Source: Rhabdophis nuchalis (lineage: Eukaryota > Chordata > Lepidosauria > Squamata > Natricidae). From it: a DNA stretch of 64,000 nucleotides. Shown piece by piece: positions 31,768-42,462 of this stretch. The translations under genes and the position numbers were made by a program. The notes beneath the pieces were generated by a model, which saw only the letters and a list, made by a program, of their open reading frames with translations, was not told the origin of the DNA and made no database searches. Within the stretch, counting starts at the first letter, position 1, and each line of letters starts with the position of its first letter. The stretch spans positions 3,328,684 through 3,392,683 of the forward strand of contig CM077653.1 of the NCBI GenBank assembly GCA_039707465.1, written 5' to 3'.

Positions 31768-31915
31768 GGGGGCAAGATCCTGAACTTTCAACTGGGTGGG
31801 GAAAATCAGGAAGCTTCCAGATTCGGGTTTTCCCAGATGTGCCAACCTGGCTCTCTTCATCAATGGGAACTTTGAGTAATCCTTTGCCTTGGACTCTGAT
31901 TTAATTTTGGATGCA
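31537..31915 (+). mobile_element. LTR (411-bp family) with a run of 22 G
   Basis: Matches 40125-40535 from CAGGTCTGCAAGCCATC to CTTTGAGTAATCCTTTGCCT with its last bases lost. A GT stretch followed by G22 (31751-31772) replaces the GTGTGGGGG segment of other copies. Confidence 0.8.
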
Positions 31916-32379
31916 GTGTGTAGTTTGGGGGGCAGCGCCCATCAATGGAAGCAACGTGCAACTTCTGATAGGACTATGGGAAAAAAAACCAGTTGGCATT
32001 TTCTTGTATTCTCACCCAGCAGCAATTTTTCATGAAAACAGTACCAACTCTCTCACAGCTACAGACCGAGAATGGTCTAAAAACGAAATAAGCCAAGACG
32101 ACATTTGGTCATCTTCTCGATACACATATTTCTTGTCTCGTCTCGTCGGATTTGGCCTTGGTTTTTCAAAGCATGCACCGCTTTTACCAATCCAAGAATC
32201 TGAGTCCTGTGCAAAGATTAAGGCTGAAATGATTGTGCATCCCTGGCCAAGGGAAAATGTGGTCACTTTGATATCTAAAAACATCTGCCTGGAGGGTCCC
32301 CAGGACTAGATACGGCTCCCCTAGATGGACAAGGAAGTGCAAGGTCAAGAAAACCTAAAAATTTAAGAGCTTAGTAGGG
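31916..32379. other. nothing recognised
   Basis: Open on the plus strand at 31911-32309 but with no recognisable protein motif. Confidence 0.4.
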
Positions 32380-32387
32380 ATCTAGAG

Positions 32388-32527
32388 CAGAGGTTCCCAA
32401 ACTTGGCAACTTTAAGACTTGTGGACTTCAACTCCCAGAATTCACCAGCCAGCTATGCTATGCTGGCTGGTAAATTCTGGGAGTTGAAGTCCACAAGTCT
32501 TAAAGTTGCCAAGTTTGGGAACCTCTG
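32388..32527. mobile_element. 140-bp palindromic hAT MITE with 8-bp target duplication
   Basis: Arms CAGAGGTTCCCAAACTTGGC and its complement, joined through TGGACTTCAACTCCCAGAAT. Flanked by ATCTAGAG at 32380-32387 and 32528-32535, a perfect duplication. Confidence 0.95.
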
Positions 32528-32589
32528 ATCTAGAGAGACTGATGGAAAAGGATGTTTCAACCATCTTGTTATCAGGAAGGGAAGGAAGC

Positions 32590-33440
32590 CCATTAGAACG
32601 GGAGTTAACTCCTATCTATTTATTTATTCGTTATATTTCTACCCTGACCGTCTCACCTAAGTTACCCTTTTGAGAGGCTAAAGGATTCTTCTTGTTGGTG
32701 AAAAGAGCATTGGCTGCTGATCTAAAGAGAATGGAATTCATGTAGGTCATTCCTCAGAAGGTCTAAACATCCATGTGGTGGGCATCTCCAGCTAGACTGG
32801 GTGTTTAAGAGGTTGGTGTCTTGGAGTCTTTGCAGTGGAGAAAGTGGCATAGGACTGACCTCCTCCAGAATCCCTGAAGCCCTATCTGACCGTTTCCAAG
32901 GGAAGGTGGCCAGCCTGGAGAGAATCAGTGTTCCAATATCTGAGATGAGGAGGTCAACCTATTCTCCAAAGCACCGGAAGGCAGGAAAACAAGCAACGGA
33001 TGGAAACTAATCAAGGAGAGAAGCAACCTAGAACTAAGGAGGAACAGTTAGAACAATTAACCAGTGGAACAGAAGTTGCCTCCAGAAGTTGTGAATGCTC
33101 CAACACTGGAAGTTTTCAAGAAGAGATTGGATAACCATTTGTGTGAAATGGCATAGGGTCTCCTGCTTGAGCAGGGGGTTGGACTAGATTAGAAGACCTC
33201 TAAAGACCCTTCCAGCTGTTGGATCCTATGATTCTATTTTCTCAAAGTACTTGATGCCCAGACAAGAACTAACTGGTAGAAAATCATTCAAGAGAGAAGT
33301 AACCTAGAACTAAGGAGAAAGTTCCTGACAGCGAGAACAATTAATCTGTGCAACAACTTGCCTCCGGAAGTTTTGGATGTTGCCACACTGGAGGTTTTTA
33401 AGAAGAAACTGGGCAACCATTTGTCTGAAATGGGGCTACC
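32590..33440 (+). mobile_element. CR1 LINE 3' regions, two partial copies
   Basis: A first 3' UTR with CGGATGGAAACTAATCAAGG and GGGTCTCCTGCTTGAGCAGG ends at GATCCTATGATTCTATTT (33237). A second begins around 33240 (CTTGATGCCCAGACAAGAAC) and ends at GCCATTTGTCTGAAATGGGG-like sequence. Confidence 0.8.
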
Positions 33441-33804
33441 TTAAGAGCCCATCCACCTTTGCTGGCTATAACTCCCGGGTGCCAAAAATAGCTAGCCATC
33501 TGAGGCTATAGGAACTGTTAACCTGCAGTTGGTTTTCCAATCAACTCATCCTTCAAGCTTCGAAAAACCAGACCTTAAATATGGTACCGTACCAAATCTT
33601 CAAGGGGAGAGGATTAGCTGCGCTTCGGATGGGGTGAGGGGGAAGCTAAATGAATCTCTTCTCCAGCGGAATCCGAGGAAATGAGAAACACCAGATGCTG
33701 GCAACATGTGGCGATTTAAGAGGTCGGGGCATGAAGGCAGCAGCTCTTCCAGAGTAAGTAGGAATTTTGCGTTTTTACTCAATTAGCAGAGGCTTCGGCT
33801 GGGC
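33441..33804. other. nothing recognised
   Basis: No coding or repeat signal that I can name. Confidence 0.4.
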
Positions 33805-33809
33805 TACCA

Positions 33810-34135
33810 CCTATAGCCGTGATGGCGAACCTATGGCAGGCGGCATTGCCAGCTGGTCTTTGGGTTTCCGGTGTGTGCATGAGCGCCGGCCAGCTGATCT
33901 TCATGTGTGCAGAGCCCCAGACACCCAAAGACCAGCTGGCTGGTGCACATGCATGCACTGGCCAGCTGGTCTTTGGGTTTCCGGTGTGTGCATGAGCGCC
34001 GGCCAGCTGATCTTCATGTGTGCCAGAGCACCAGACACCCAAAGACCAGCTGGCCGGTACGCATTCATGCCCTGGCCAGCTGGTCTTTGGGTTTCCAGCG
34101 CTCCAGCACACACAAAGACCAGCTAAGGGCTGCTA
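33810..34135. repeat. 113-bp tandem repeat with internal inverted repeats, from a hAT element
   Basis: It opens like the hAT at 17412 (GTGATGGCGAACCTATGGCA). CCAGCTGGTCTTTGGGTTTC recurs at 33849, 33962 and 34076, and between them its complement CCCAAAGACCAGCTGG alternates with the direct form, so the array can fold on itself at several registers. Confidence 0.85.
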
Positions 34136-34159
34136 AAGTTGCCGAGTCTACAAATGTAA

Positions 34160-34400
34160 AAAAGTAGCACAAAAGAGAATATTTGTAGCTGGGGGTTGAA
34201 CCGTGAGGTCCTTGGTGCTCTCTGAACTTGATTGTTTTCTTGCAGACGTTTCATTACCCAAATAGGTAACATCATCAAGTGTTATAAGCTGGAGGGGGTG
34301 TTGCTCTCCCTACCAGCACTGATGATAATGCTTAGTTGGATAATGAAACGTCTGCAAGAAAACAACCAAGTTCCAAGAGGACAAAGGACCCCACAAATGC
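34160..34400. repeat. unclassified dispersed repeat, inverted pair
   Basis: GTTTTCTTGCAGACGTTTCA then CATTACCCAAATAGGTAACA lie at 34231-34280, and the complement AATGAAACGTCTGCAAGAAA at 34341-34361. Same family as 365-815. Confidence 0.75.
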
Positions 34401-36844
34401 GACTGTACTGGGGGTTAATGTTGGCTTGATGGAACTTCTGGATTTTGGCACAATGGTGCGCTCCGTCATGCTCTCTTGAGCTATTCATGCAACGGTGGAG
34501 CACAACGGGTCTCCCTGCTCCCTCTTGTCTGTTACAATGGCAGCTACTCCTACACGCAAGCAGAAGCATCAGGACAGATGATGTTTTGTTAAGAGTTGCA
34601 CACGGCTGGCAGATTGAAAGAAACCAAAACAAAACAGTGCCAACATAAAATTAGACACCATAATTATTTCTTTTTTTAAAAAACAAAACCCCTCCATCAG
34701 CATTAGATGTTTTAACATTTCAAAACATTAAGAAAGCCTTGTACAAAGGATGCACTAATTGAAAGGAAATTTAAGGAACGGTTTCTCCTCTAAATCTGTT
34801 GGCTGAGCAGCTCCAAAGTTTTATTTAAAGGAAGCGAAGGCAGCCTTTATTTCTCTCTCTCTCTCCCTCTCCCCCCCCCCAAAAAAAATTGGGGAAGGGT
34901 GGGCCATTGTTGATAACCGATGCTAATCCCAACAGCTGTTTCATTTGGTAGAAGCAAAGCTGTGTTTATTTCCCCCTTATGGGATTTATCCGAATGCTTT
35001 CAAAGAAAGTTTTAAAAAATTGTGCCCCTCGCCAATTTTTCTACAACTGAGGTAGCAGATAGCATTCTGCACTGGGCCTCTCGCCCACTTATTTTTCGTG
35101 GCCCTGGAATGAAAGACAAAGGAAGAGCAGCTGTGGCTGTTTCTAACGGCCCAACCACATAAAATAGCCCAGGTTTTGCTCCAACGCAACATTCTCCCAC
35201 GTCCTCCAAGTTTAGTTGTGATGGAGGTGTGGCAGTTCGCTTTGCCGTGCAAATCAGCTGTGCTAAAAGAAACCCCCAAGGGAATATAGGACAGGAAACA
35301 ACAGGGGTGGGAGGGCAGGGCCAACCAGAGGTGTTATTAGCCGGTTCTCTGAACCACTCAAAATTTCTGCTACCGGTTCACCCAAACCAGTCCGAACCGG
35401 CCGAATGACAACTCTGGTTCCAACAGATTGGTTAGGCTTTCAGCCTCAAACGAAAACACATTCGTTTTTCTAGCTTCACCCACTCTCTCTCTCTCTTTGC
35501 TTGTCACTTGAGACTATTTAATTGGAAGAGCCAGTGGCTGGATTTGGAGCTTGCGGTACTCGCACGCCGAGCGGGTGTTCAGCCTGTTAAGCTTCACCAG
35601 GCTTCCAACATTAAACCCCGAGACTTTGATGAAGGACACGAAGCTGCTAGTCTGTTCACTAACTGACAGTTCCGGGTATGAGAAACGGGTAGAAATGGAC
35701 TCGGACAAGTGACTCTAAGAAGGTCCTCATCAGCAAAGATGTTGGGTCCAGGAGCAAACGAGGAGAAGGAAGAAAAAAGAAGAAGAAGAAGGAGAGGAAG
35801 AAAAGATAATATGTCATGCAGAAACCTTGACAGACCCAGATCCTCTCTGTTAAAATCATAATTAAGAACGAAACGACGATAACAAAAAGAGAGACCCACA
35901 CTTATTACATACTCCTGGATATCATGCACTCTCGTTTTGTTTCTTGCTTACCCCCCCCCCCCCAAAAAAAAGGTTCTTCTGAAGATGAAGTCGAGTCTGG
36001 TTTTGTTTTTTGTGTGGCCACGGATCGAGGCCGCTGATTGTTCTCTTCCCACCACAAGTGCATTGTGGGAAATGGCCGCAGCGAAGATGCTGAAAGGAAG
36101 GTATGCAGGCCCCGGGGATCCAGGATAATCGGAGAGGAGCAAAGCTCTGGGCCCCCTGGGCTTTTGTGCTTTCAGTGTCTGTAAACCCCCAAGCCCCCAC
36201 CTTGCCTTGCAAAGTCCACAGGGTGGGGTGGGTGGGGGAGCCCCTGGCCCCCTCCCCTCCCAAAAGGTAAGACCATAAACAAACTCCAGTGTTTTTTGAG
36301 TTGAGAGGGTGAGAGGAACCCACAGGCTGACGACGAGACACTTTTTAAGATGCAACCAGGAGGTCGTACATGGGTCGGGAATCGGCATACTATACAAAGA
36401 CAGGCAATAATAATTAAAAGTATCAACATCAAAGCCACCACTGATCAGTACAAACGACACAGTAAGGGACCAATCTCTGTCGGAGAAAATTAAGCAGGGG
36501 AAAAGAAACAAGGCTCTCCTCTCCCCATCCCCCCAGGAAAAAAAAAAAATTCATTAAGCCAAGCAGCATCCCTCCCGTCCCACCCCAACTCCCCTGCTTT
36601 GCCTCCTCCGGGGTGCCCCCCCCCCCAAGTAGTGGAAGTTCTCGTTGGCTTCCCGAGTGTCCCTGTACTGCGTCCCACTGCCCAGCGGATGGAGGTCTCT
36701 GGGTGTGCGTGTGTTGGGTGGGCAGGGGGCCTTTGGGCGTGTGACAAGGCACACGGGCTCCGCAGAGCAGCCACCAGCCCTGGGGCACGGAGGCAAGACG
36801 TGGCCGGTGAAGAGAGGGCAAGAGAGGGGAGGAGGTGGACCACG
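34401..36844 (-). other. region downstream of the delta stop codon, candidate 3' UTR
   Basis: It follows the stop of the delta exon and holds few mobile elements, unlike the rest of the window (one ACCGGTT-family piece at 35330-35420 and C runs near 34867, 35950 and 36620). On the minus strand three AATAAA signals cluster at about 34820-34970, some 1.9-2.0 kb after the stop. This would give a 3' UTR of plausible length. Inference only. Confidence 0.4.
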
Positions 36845-37386
36845 CTACACATACCACTCTTTTTTGGAAATAAAAGACCCGTCATTCTGAGAGACCATGT
36901 TATCGGCTATGTCCAGTTGCTCGGGGTCATACTGGAATCCAAGTGTTCGTTCGTTGTAGGCTTCGGAGCGGGCTTCGCCCTCATCCACCGTGAAGTAAGG
37001 CCGCTTGGAGTCCTCCTCGTACTTGTTGGGACAGGACCGGTGTTTCCGTTCGGCCCCGGTGCCATTGTCGTCTTCGTCCTCGTAGCTGTTGCTGCCCAGT
37101 GGGCCGGGCTTCTTCTCGTCGTCCGAATCGTCGGGATACTGAAGGTTCTGGGCCATGGGTGGGTGATGCTGAGGGATGCCCGCCTTGCTGTACCCGTTGC
37201 CGTAGACGTGCTTCTTGGTGCTGTAGTCGCCCTTGAAAGTGTGTCGCCGGTGGCGGAGCACCATAAGGACGACCACGGCCACCACTACGACCAACGAGGC
37301 TCCGCCCACCACGCCCCCAATCACAGCGGTGGGGATGGTCGGATGTGCCACGGATGTGCCCGGTGGAGACGGGGTGTAGGGGAATT
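36845..37386 (-). CDS. NECTIN1: NECTIN1 delta isoform last exon: stalk, transmembrane helix, afadin-binding tail
   Basis: This is the last coding exon of the long nectin-1 isoform. After the acceptor CTTTTCCTACCCAG it completes a Glu codon and reads FPYTPSPPGTSVAHP (stalk), then a helix with AVIGGVVGGASLVVVVAVVV and LMVL, then basic RHRRHTFKGDYSTKKHVYGN. The tail keeps AGIPQHHPPMAQNLQYPDDS, PYFTVDEGEA and QYDPEQLD, and ends SFISKKEWYV before a TAG (36845-36847). The Glu-Trp-Tyr-Val end is the ligand for the afadin PDZ domain, tying nectin to actin at adherens junctions. Human nectin-1 matches block for block, but the poly-Glu/Gly stretch after the DDEKK motif is here a short mixed acidic segment (YEDEDDNGTGAERK). 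542 nt take phase 1 to the stop. Confidence 0.98.
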
Positions 37387-37775
37387 CTGGGTAGGAAAAG
37401 ACAGATGGAAGGGGGAACAAGCATCAGTCTGTGAGGAATGGCAAACACATGCTTTCAGACTTCAAAATAATAATAATAATTTCAAAAAATCGGGGGAGAT
37501 GAGGAGAAGGAAAACGGGAGGGAAAGCCAGGGAAGGGGGCAGGAAGTGCCTACCTATGGAAGCCCTGAGTTGGGCTCTTCATGGTCAGAAAAACGCTTGG
37601 CTCCCCACACAGCCCTTCTTAGAAATGCGGATTAAGTCTCAAGCAAAACACTCCATCAGCACTGCATATATGCACCTTAGATCAAATCGTATTTCTTCCC
37701 CATTTCAGCCAGCACCCCACACCGGGGTCCACAAGAACGTGCACCCCCTTGAGAGACCTTCAGAAACTCATGGCG
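37387..37775. other. intron 5 next to the delta exon, nothing recognised
   Basis: An AAT run near 37467; otherwise no repeat or coding signal. Confidence 0.5.
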
Positions 37776-38185
37776 TGTCAAGCCCGCAAGCCATCTTTTC
37801 TTTCTAGGTTTCAGGTTTCCTGACACACTTTCTACTGTCTACTTTCTACTGTGGGAAAATGGAAGGGGGGAATTATACGGAGTTGGGCGATAGGTAGCCA
37901 TAACGACACTCTTCTTAGAAAGCCAAGGTCATCTTTGTCGCTGCACCTGGCCGGAATGGGATGGGTGGAATCTGTCCTTGTGGCAGTGGAAGATTGGACC
38001 ATGGGATGAACTGATGGGTGCCTGGGGCAAGATTTTGAACTTTCAATTGGGTGGGGAAAACTGGGAACCTTTCAGATTTGGGTTTTCCCAGATGGGCCAA
38101 TGTGGCTCTTTTAATAAAGTGGAACTTTGAGGAATCCTTTGCCGGGACTCTGATTTTATATTGGATGGTATTTGGAACCCTGACA
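37776..38185 (+). mobile_element. LTR, 410 bp, near complete
   Basis: TGTCAAGCCCGC at the start and GGAACCCTGACA at the end, the same layout as 40125-40535. The flanking 5-mers TGGCG and TTATC differ, so the copy may result from recombination between elements, or its duplication has decayed. Confidence 0.85.
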
Positions 38186-39254
38186 TTATCCCAAATCTGA
38201 CATGGCATAAGTCAGCCTCGAATACTAATCCACACGTGCAGAGTGAGTTAACTACTTTGTTATGCTCTGTCTATAATACAGGAATCTTCCCAGTCTGGCT
38301 GCCTACTCTGGGGAACAAATAGACAAGGCTCTAAGGAACTTGAGGAGGGGGTGACTCTTTTGTGGTTGTGCAGTGACTCCAGGCTAGCTCTGTGCTTGAT
38401 CCCCACCCCCTGTCTCATACTGTTCCCAACAGTGTCCAGCATTTGAAATGAATTCCCTCTCCATGTCAACCTTGCAAATACCAACGTAAGATTCTGCCGG
38501 GATCTGCTTGCCAAATATTTAGTCAATCCCCAAGATGTTTTCCTGTTCGTAAGGGTTAATTCCTCATGAGGATCAGATCTCATGTGGTCCGTTTGTTTGC
38601 AGGAAGGGTATTAAGAACTGACAGGCACCCAGATCAAGAGAGGCATCAGCGAGATTGAACAAAGAGGTAGGAGACCATGTTTGTGACACAGACAAAACAT
38701 GGTACAGGCATCACCTCTTTTGACTGGGGCTGAACTGACTGCCAGTCTTCTAATGGGCCCGAACTACTCAGAAAGTTAACAACCGGTTCTCCTGAATAGG
38801 TGCGAACCGGCTGAATCCCAACACTGCTGGTCACCATGTCTGATGTGAGGCCCACCCTCTCTCGCTCTCTCTCGCTCTCAAACAACTAAATCTCCTCAAC
38901 TTTTATCACACACATTGCACGCCGAGAAAGCACTGGCTTGTCTTCCCAAAATAAAAATAAAAAGTGAGCCGCTTCGTGCAAAGGGAATGGGCACGTTGAG
39001 CGCTGCCACAAAGTGCTAACCCTCTCTGTGAATCATTCCAAGCAGAATATAGACGTGAGAAAAGATGGCATAGAAGGCGTGCATGCAAGGACACCAGCTC
39101 TGTTCCGACTCCCATGCATTAAAGAAAACATTCGCGCAAGGAAAAGAGTAAACGGCAGCCGTTGTGTTGGGGAAGGGTCAAGCACTACTAAGTTGGATCC
39201 CATTTGACGTACAATTCAAACAAAATCAAAAGTAAATATTAAACACGCCCCCTT
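38186..39254. other. intron 5, ACCGGTT-family fragment at 38765-38830
   Basis: 38765-38830 reads AAGTTAACAACCGGTTCTCC and GCGAACCGGCTGAATCCC. The rest shows nothing I can name. Confidence 0.45.
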
Positions 39255-39435
39255 TAACAATCACTGATTTAGGGGACTTTGGATTTAGTGGACTTTGGAT
39301 TTAGCGGACATTCTTTTGCTTCTGATTCTGTACGCTCCATTACGGATCTACCCTTTACATCAAAAGTTTCTTATGGATTTAACAGACACTCTACTCCCGT
39401 CAAGGTTGATTACATGAAGGTTTCACTGTACAGTC
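39255..39435 (-). mobile_element. Tigger/pogo-like DNA transposon fragment
   Basis: Repeated GGACTTTGGATTTAGYGGAC phrases and the end GGTTTCACTGTACAG resemble the terminal region of pogo/Tigger elements. Recognised by style only. Confidence 0.4.
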
Positions 39436-39622
39436 AACATGATTACTCTCCAGTTCTAGATTTAGTGATTTCCTCCTCCTAACTGTAGGCTAGAAATGAC
39501 TTGCCCTTGTTGACATTCTGGATAAGACTAAACGTAGACCCAAAGACGCTGATAATCATTTTTGTCTGATACATACCATGCTCTCCAATCCCCCACATGT
39601 GAATCTGGACTTGTCCTTCTAG

Positions 39623-40033
39623 GCCAGTTGGCAAAACATTTTGTCCCTGGGTGTCAAAACGGGAATGGGCATGTGTGTGGGAGCACCAGAAACTGAAAGA
39701 GCAGCTCCCTAGCACACACATGCGGGAGCACCAGAAACTGGAAGAGCGGAGCTTCCAGTTTCTGGCGTGCGCATTGGTCACCCGGTCTTCCAGTTTCTGG
39801 AGGACGGACGAGCACAAAGACCAGCTGGCATGCACAGCAGAACCCGGAAGACAATGTGACTGGCATACACATGCACACCAGGGAGCTGCTCTTCTGGTTT
39901 TCAGTGCTCCCATGTGTACAAAGATTAGCTGACCAAGTGCGCATATGCACGGTGGAACCTGAAAAAGTAACAGGTGATGGCTGGCATGCCTGGGGAGATG
40001 GCTCTGTGTACCCCTTCTAGGTTCACCATCATG
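39623..40033 (-). mobile_element. hAT-type element (GATGGCGAACCTATGG family), reverse
   Basis: Starts CCAGTTGGCAAAACATTTTG and ends TAGGTTCACCATCATG; flanks CTTCTAGG and GTTCTAGG agree at 7 of 8. The inside has the same kind of alternating direct and inverted units (ACCAGAAACTGAAAGAGCAG / CTTCCAGTTTCTGG) as 33810-34135. Confidence 0.7.
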
Positions 40034-40124
40034 GTTCTAGGTGAAAGGCCCTCTTCCCTCCCAACCTTTGATGTTTCACTCTGACACAGAGGACGGGACC
40101 ATGGTTCTGCACAAACAGGGATGG

Positions 40125-40535
40125 TGTCAGGCCTGCAGCCATCTTTTCCTTTGGATTTTTGGCCTGCCACACTTTCCATTATTCCGCTATGCATTTTCTA
40201 CGGTGGGAAAATGGGATTGTACAGAGTTGGATGATAGGTAGCCATAACAACATTCTTTCTAGAAACCCAAGGTCATCCTTTGTCTTTGCACTTCTGCACC
40301 TGACCGGAACTGGATGGGTGGAAGCTGCCAGCATGGCAGTGAGAGATCGGACCATGGAATGGACTTGTGGGTGTGGTGGGCAAGATCTTGAACTTTCAGC
40401 TGGGTGGGGAAAACCGGGAAGCTTTCAGTTTTGGGTTTTCCCAGATGTGTCAACATGGCTCTCTTCATAAATTGGAACTTTAAGGAATCCTTTGTCTTGG
40501 ATTCTGGTTTTCCGATGCTCTTTGGAACCCTGACA
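40125..40535 (+). mobile_element. solo LTR, 411 bp, reference copy
   Basis: TGTCAGGCCTGCAG at the start and TTTGGAACCCTGACA at the end form the short inverted ends of an LTR. Flanks GATGG and GATGC agree at 4 of 5. No primer-binding site or polypurine tract adjoins, so it is a solo LTR. Other copies: 4620, 10166, 26421, 31537, 37776 and 60189. Confidence 0.88.
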
Positions 40536-40977
40536 GATGCATTTTTCCATAAGGAACATGCTACGAAGAAACGGAAAGTGATTTTCTCCTGCTAGAGCCC
40601 CCCTCCCCATCCCATTTGGACTCCCAGTTAAGGGTGATGCGTAGGAGGCAGCACCTGGGTAAGGCAAGCACACTTCAGCCCAACCCCCTGAGGTGAGGCA
40701 AGACATGTGTGAAATGTGCCAGACTCAGGTTTTTCCAGGTCAGAACGTCCTGGGGGGGGGGAAACGGACACAAAATCCCTTGGTCCCAATTCTCCTCCTC
40801 TTTCACCCTTCCCCTTACACTCAATTCACTCGCAAAAGGGATTCTTTTCACATAACCCCGGTGAGACTTGGTTGCCATGACGTTTGAAGACTTCCTTCTC
40901 CCCCATGGGGCTGCCTGGGAGAATTCAAACATCTGCATCGATTTTGTCTCGTAGAAAGGCTATTCCTTCCCCTAGCC
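40536..40977. other. intron 5, nothing recognised
   Basis: G run at about 40752-40760; no other signal. Confidence 0.4.
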
Positions 40978-41086
40978 CAGGGGTCTGCAAAATCGGCTCT
41001 TTTAAGACTGGTGGACTTCAGCTGGCTGGGGAACTCTGGGAGTTGAAGTCCACCAGTCTTAAAAGAGCCGACTTTGCAGGCCCCTG
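40978..41086. mobile_element. 109-bp palindromic hAT MITE with 8-bp target duplication
   Basis: CAGGGGTCTGCAAAATCGGC and its near complement as ends, CTGGGAGTTGAAGTCCACCA inside. Flanked by CCCTAGCC at 40970-40977 and 41087-41094, perfect. About 30 bases of the left arm are missing. Confidence 0.94.
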
Positions 41087-41119
41087 CCCTAGCCCATCCC
41101 TTCCATGGTTTGACCAGCC

Positions 41120-41400
41120 TTGGGCATCCAAAGCCTTGTTGTTGTGAGTTGTGAAGTCGTGTCCGACCCATTCACAATCTCATGGACAACGTTCCTCCCA
41201 GGCCTTCCTGTCCTCTACCATCCCCTAGAGCCCATTTAAGCTCACGCTGACAGCTTTGGTGACTCCATCCAGCCACCTCTTCCTCTGTCATCCCGTTCTT
41301 TTGCCTCCCAAAGCTTACTAGAACCCAATTCTGGACACTGCCAGGAATGCTGCTCTCAACATGGACGATGGAGAATACGGGCAACTGGACTTCACAGATC
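41120..41400 (-). mobile_element. Bov-B LINE 3' end, reverse
   Basis: The complement of the tail seen at 13400-13520: TTGTTGTTGTGAGTTGTGAA, TCGTGTCCGACCCATTCAC, CCAGCCACCTCTTCCTCTGT. Confidence 0.8.
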
Positions 41401-41454
41401 CCAGGAAAGTCCAGGGCTAATAGATGCTAAGAATCTCTTCTGGTTCATTTAGAA

Positions 41455-41576
41455 CAGGGCTCTCCAACTTTGGCAAGTTTACGGCTTCTGGACGTCAACT
41501 CCCAGAATTCCTCAGCTGAGAAATTCTGGGAGTGGAGGTCCACTAGTTGTAAACTTGCCAAGGTCGGAGCCCCCTG
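41455..41576. mobile_element. 122-bp palindromic hAT MITE with 8-bp target duplication
   Basis: Ends CAGGGCTCTCCAACTTTGGC and CCAAGGTCGGAGCCCCCTG, flanked by ATTTAGAA at 41447-41454 and 41577-41584, perfect. Confidence 0.94.
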
Positions 41577-41749
41577 ATTTAGAAGAAGAGAAAAAAGAGG
41601 GGAAGGAAGGTGAGAGGGCTTTCCAGGGAAAGAAATCCAGGAGGAGAGCAGGTAGATGATGGGTGGGACCATCAAAAGGACCTTCTCAACACAGCCACTT
41701 GGTGGTGGTAGAGACCAAGGATTTCAGTTGTGCGGTTACCCTTCACAAT

Positions 41750-42060
41750 ACAAGGGAATGGAGGGGATCCTTGGTGTTGTCTGAGCTTGGTGGTTTTCTT
41801 GAAGATGTTTCTTGGAGATAGTGCTACACACGGTCGAGGTTGCCTAGCGTGGGTCATGAAACATATGCATGAAAACCACTGAGCTCAGACCAAGGACCCC
41901 AGAGTTCTCCTCCTTCTCCTCTTCCTCCTCCTCAGCAACCCCGCTCCCTTCTAGCACTGATGGTGTTCCCTAGTTATGTAATGAAACATCTCCATGAAAA
42001 CCACCAACCTCAGAGACCACCAAGGACCCCTCATTTCAACCCTGAGTTACAAATGTTCTC
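41750..42060. repeat. unclassified dispersed repeat, two inverted-type copies
   Basis: TTGTCTGAGCTTGGTGGTTT then, in complement, ATGAAACATCTCCATGAAAA and CCAAGGACCCC blocks. Same family as 365-815. Confidence 0.65.
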
Positions 42061-42134
42061 CTTTATCAGTGCAATGGAAGTCTCAGCCTGAGGTTGCTTC
42101 TCTTGACCAGGATCCTCTTAAAAATAGCAGATAA

Positions 42135-42235
42135 TACAGGTAGTCCTTAACTTGGGGCAAATCCACTTAACTGCCTCACTCAGCAACAGAAATCCGGGGC
42201 TCAGTTGTGGTCATAAATCAAGGACTACCTCTAGC
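42135..42235. mobile_element. short TAAGTCGAGGAC-family element
   Basis: CAGGTAGTCCTTAACTTGGG at the start and GTCATAAATCAAGGACTACC at the end are inverted repeats; the centre is deleted. Confidence 0.75.
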
Positions 42236-42462
42236 AGGGATTCCTGCCTTCCTTCCTGTAGATTTGACCTGTTCTCAAAAAGGCATTTGGGCTTAATTTG
42301 CTTTCTCCTTCAAACCCAAAGTAACGCTCCCCATCCTGGTGTCCCCCTGATGTTCTGAACCCTATTTCCTCAAATTTACCTAGCTAGGATAGAGGCCTTC
42401 AAGCTGGATAAGTCATCTTTTAGTCATACATTAGGCTCAGCAAGTGTGGTTGATTGGGTCTT

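Noticed and set aside
35922..36885. Several open frames of 131-187 codons between the delta stop and 36000
   Set aside because: They lie downstream of the NECTIN1 stop, in several overlapping frames, without a recognisable domain; best read as 3' UTR.
36599..37807. 402-codon open frame on the plus strand
   Set aside because: It is antisense to the NECTIN1 delta exon and runs on through intron on both sides. The protein has no recognisable domain; GC-rich exon codons leave the opposite strand open.
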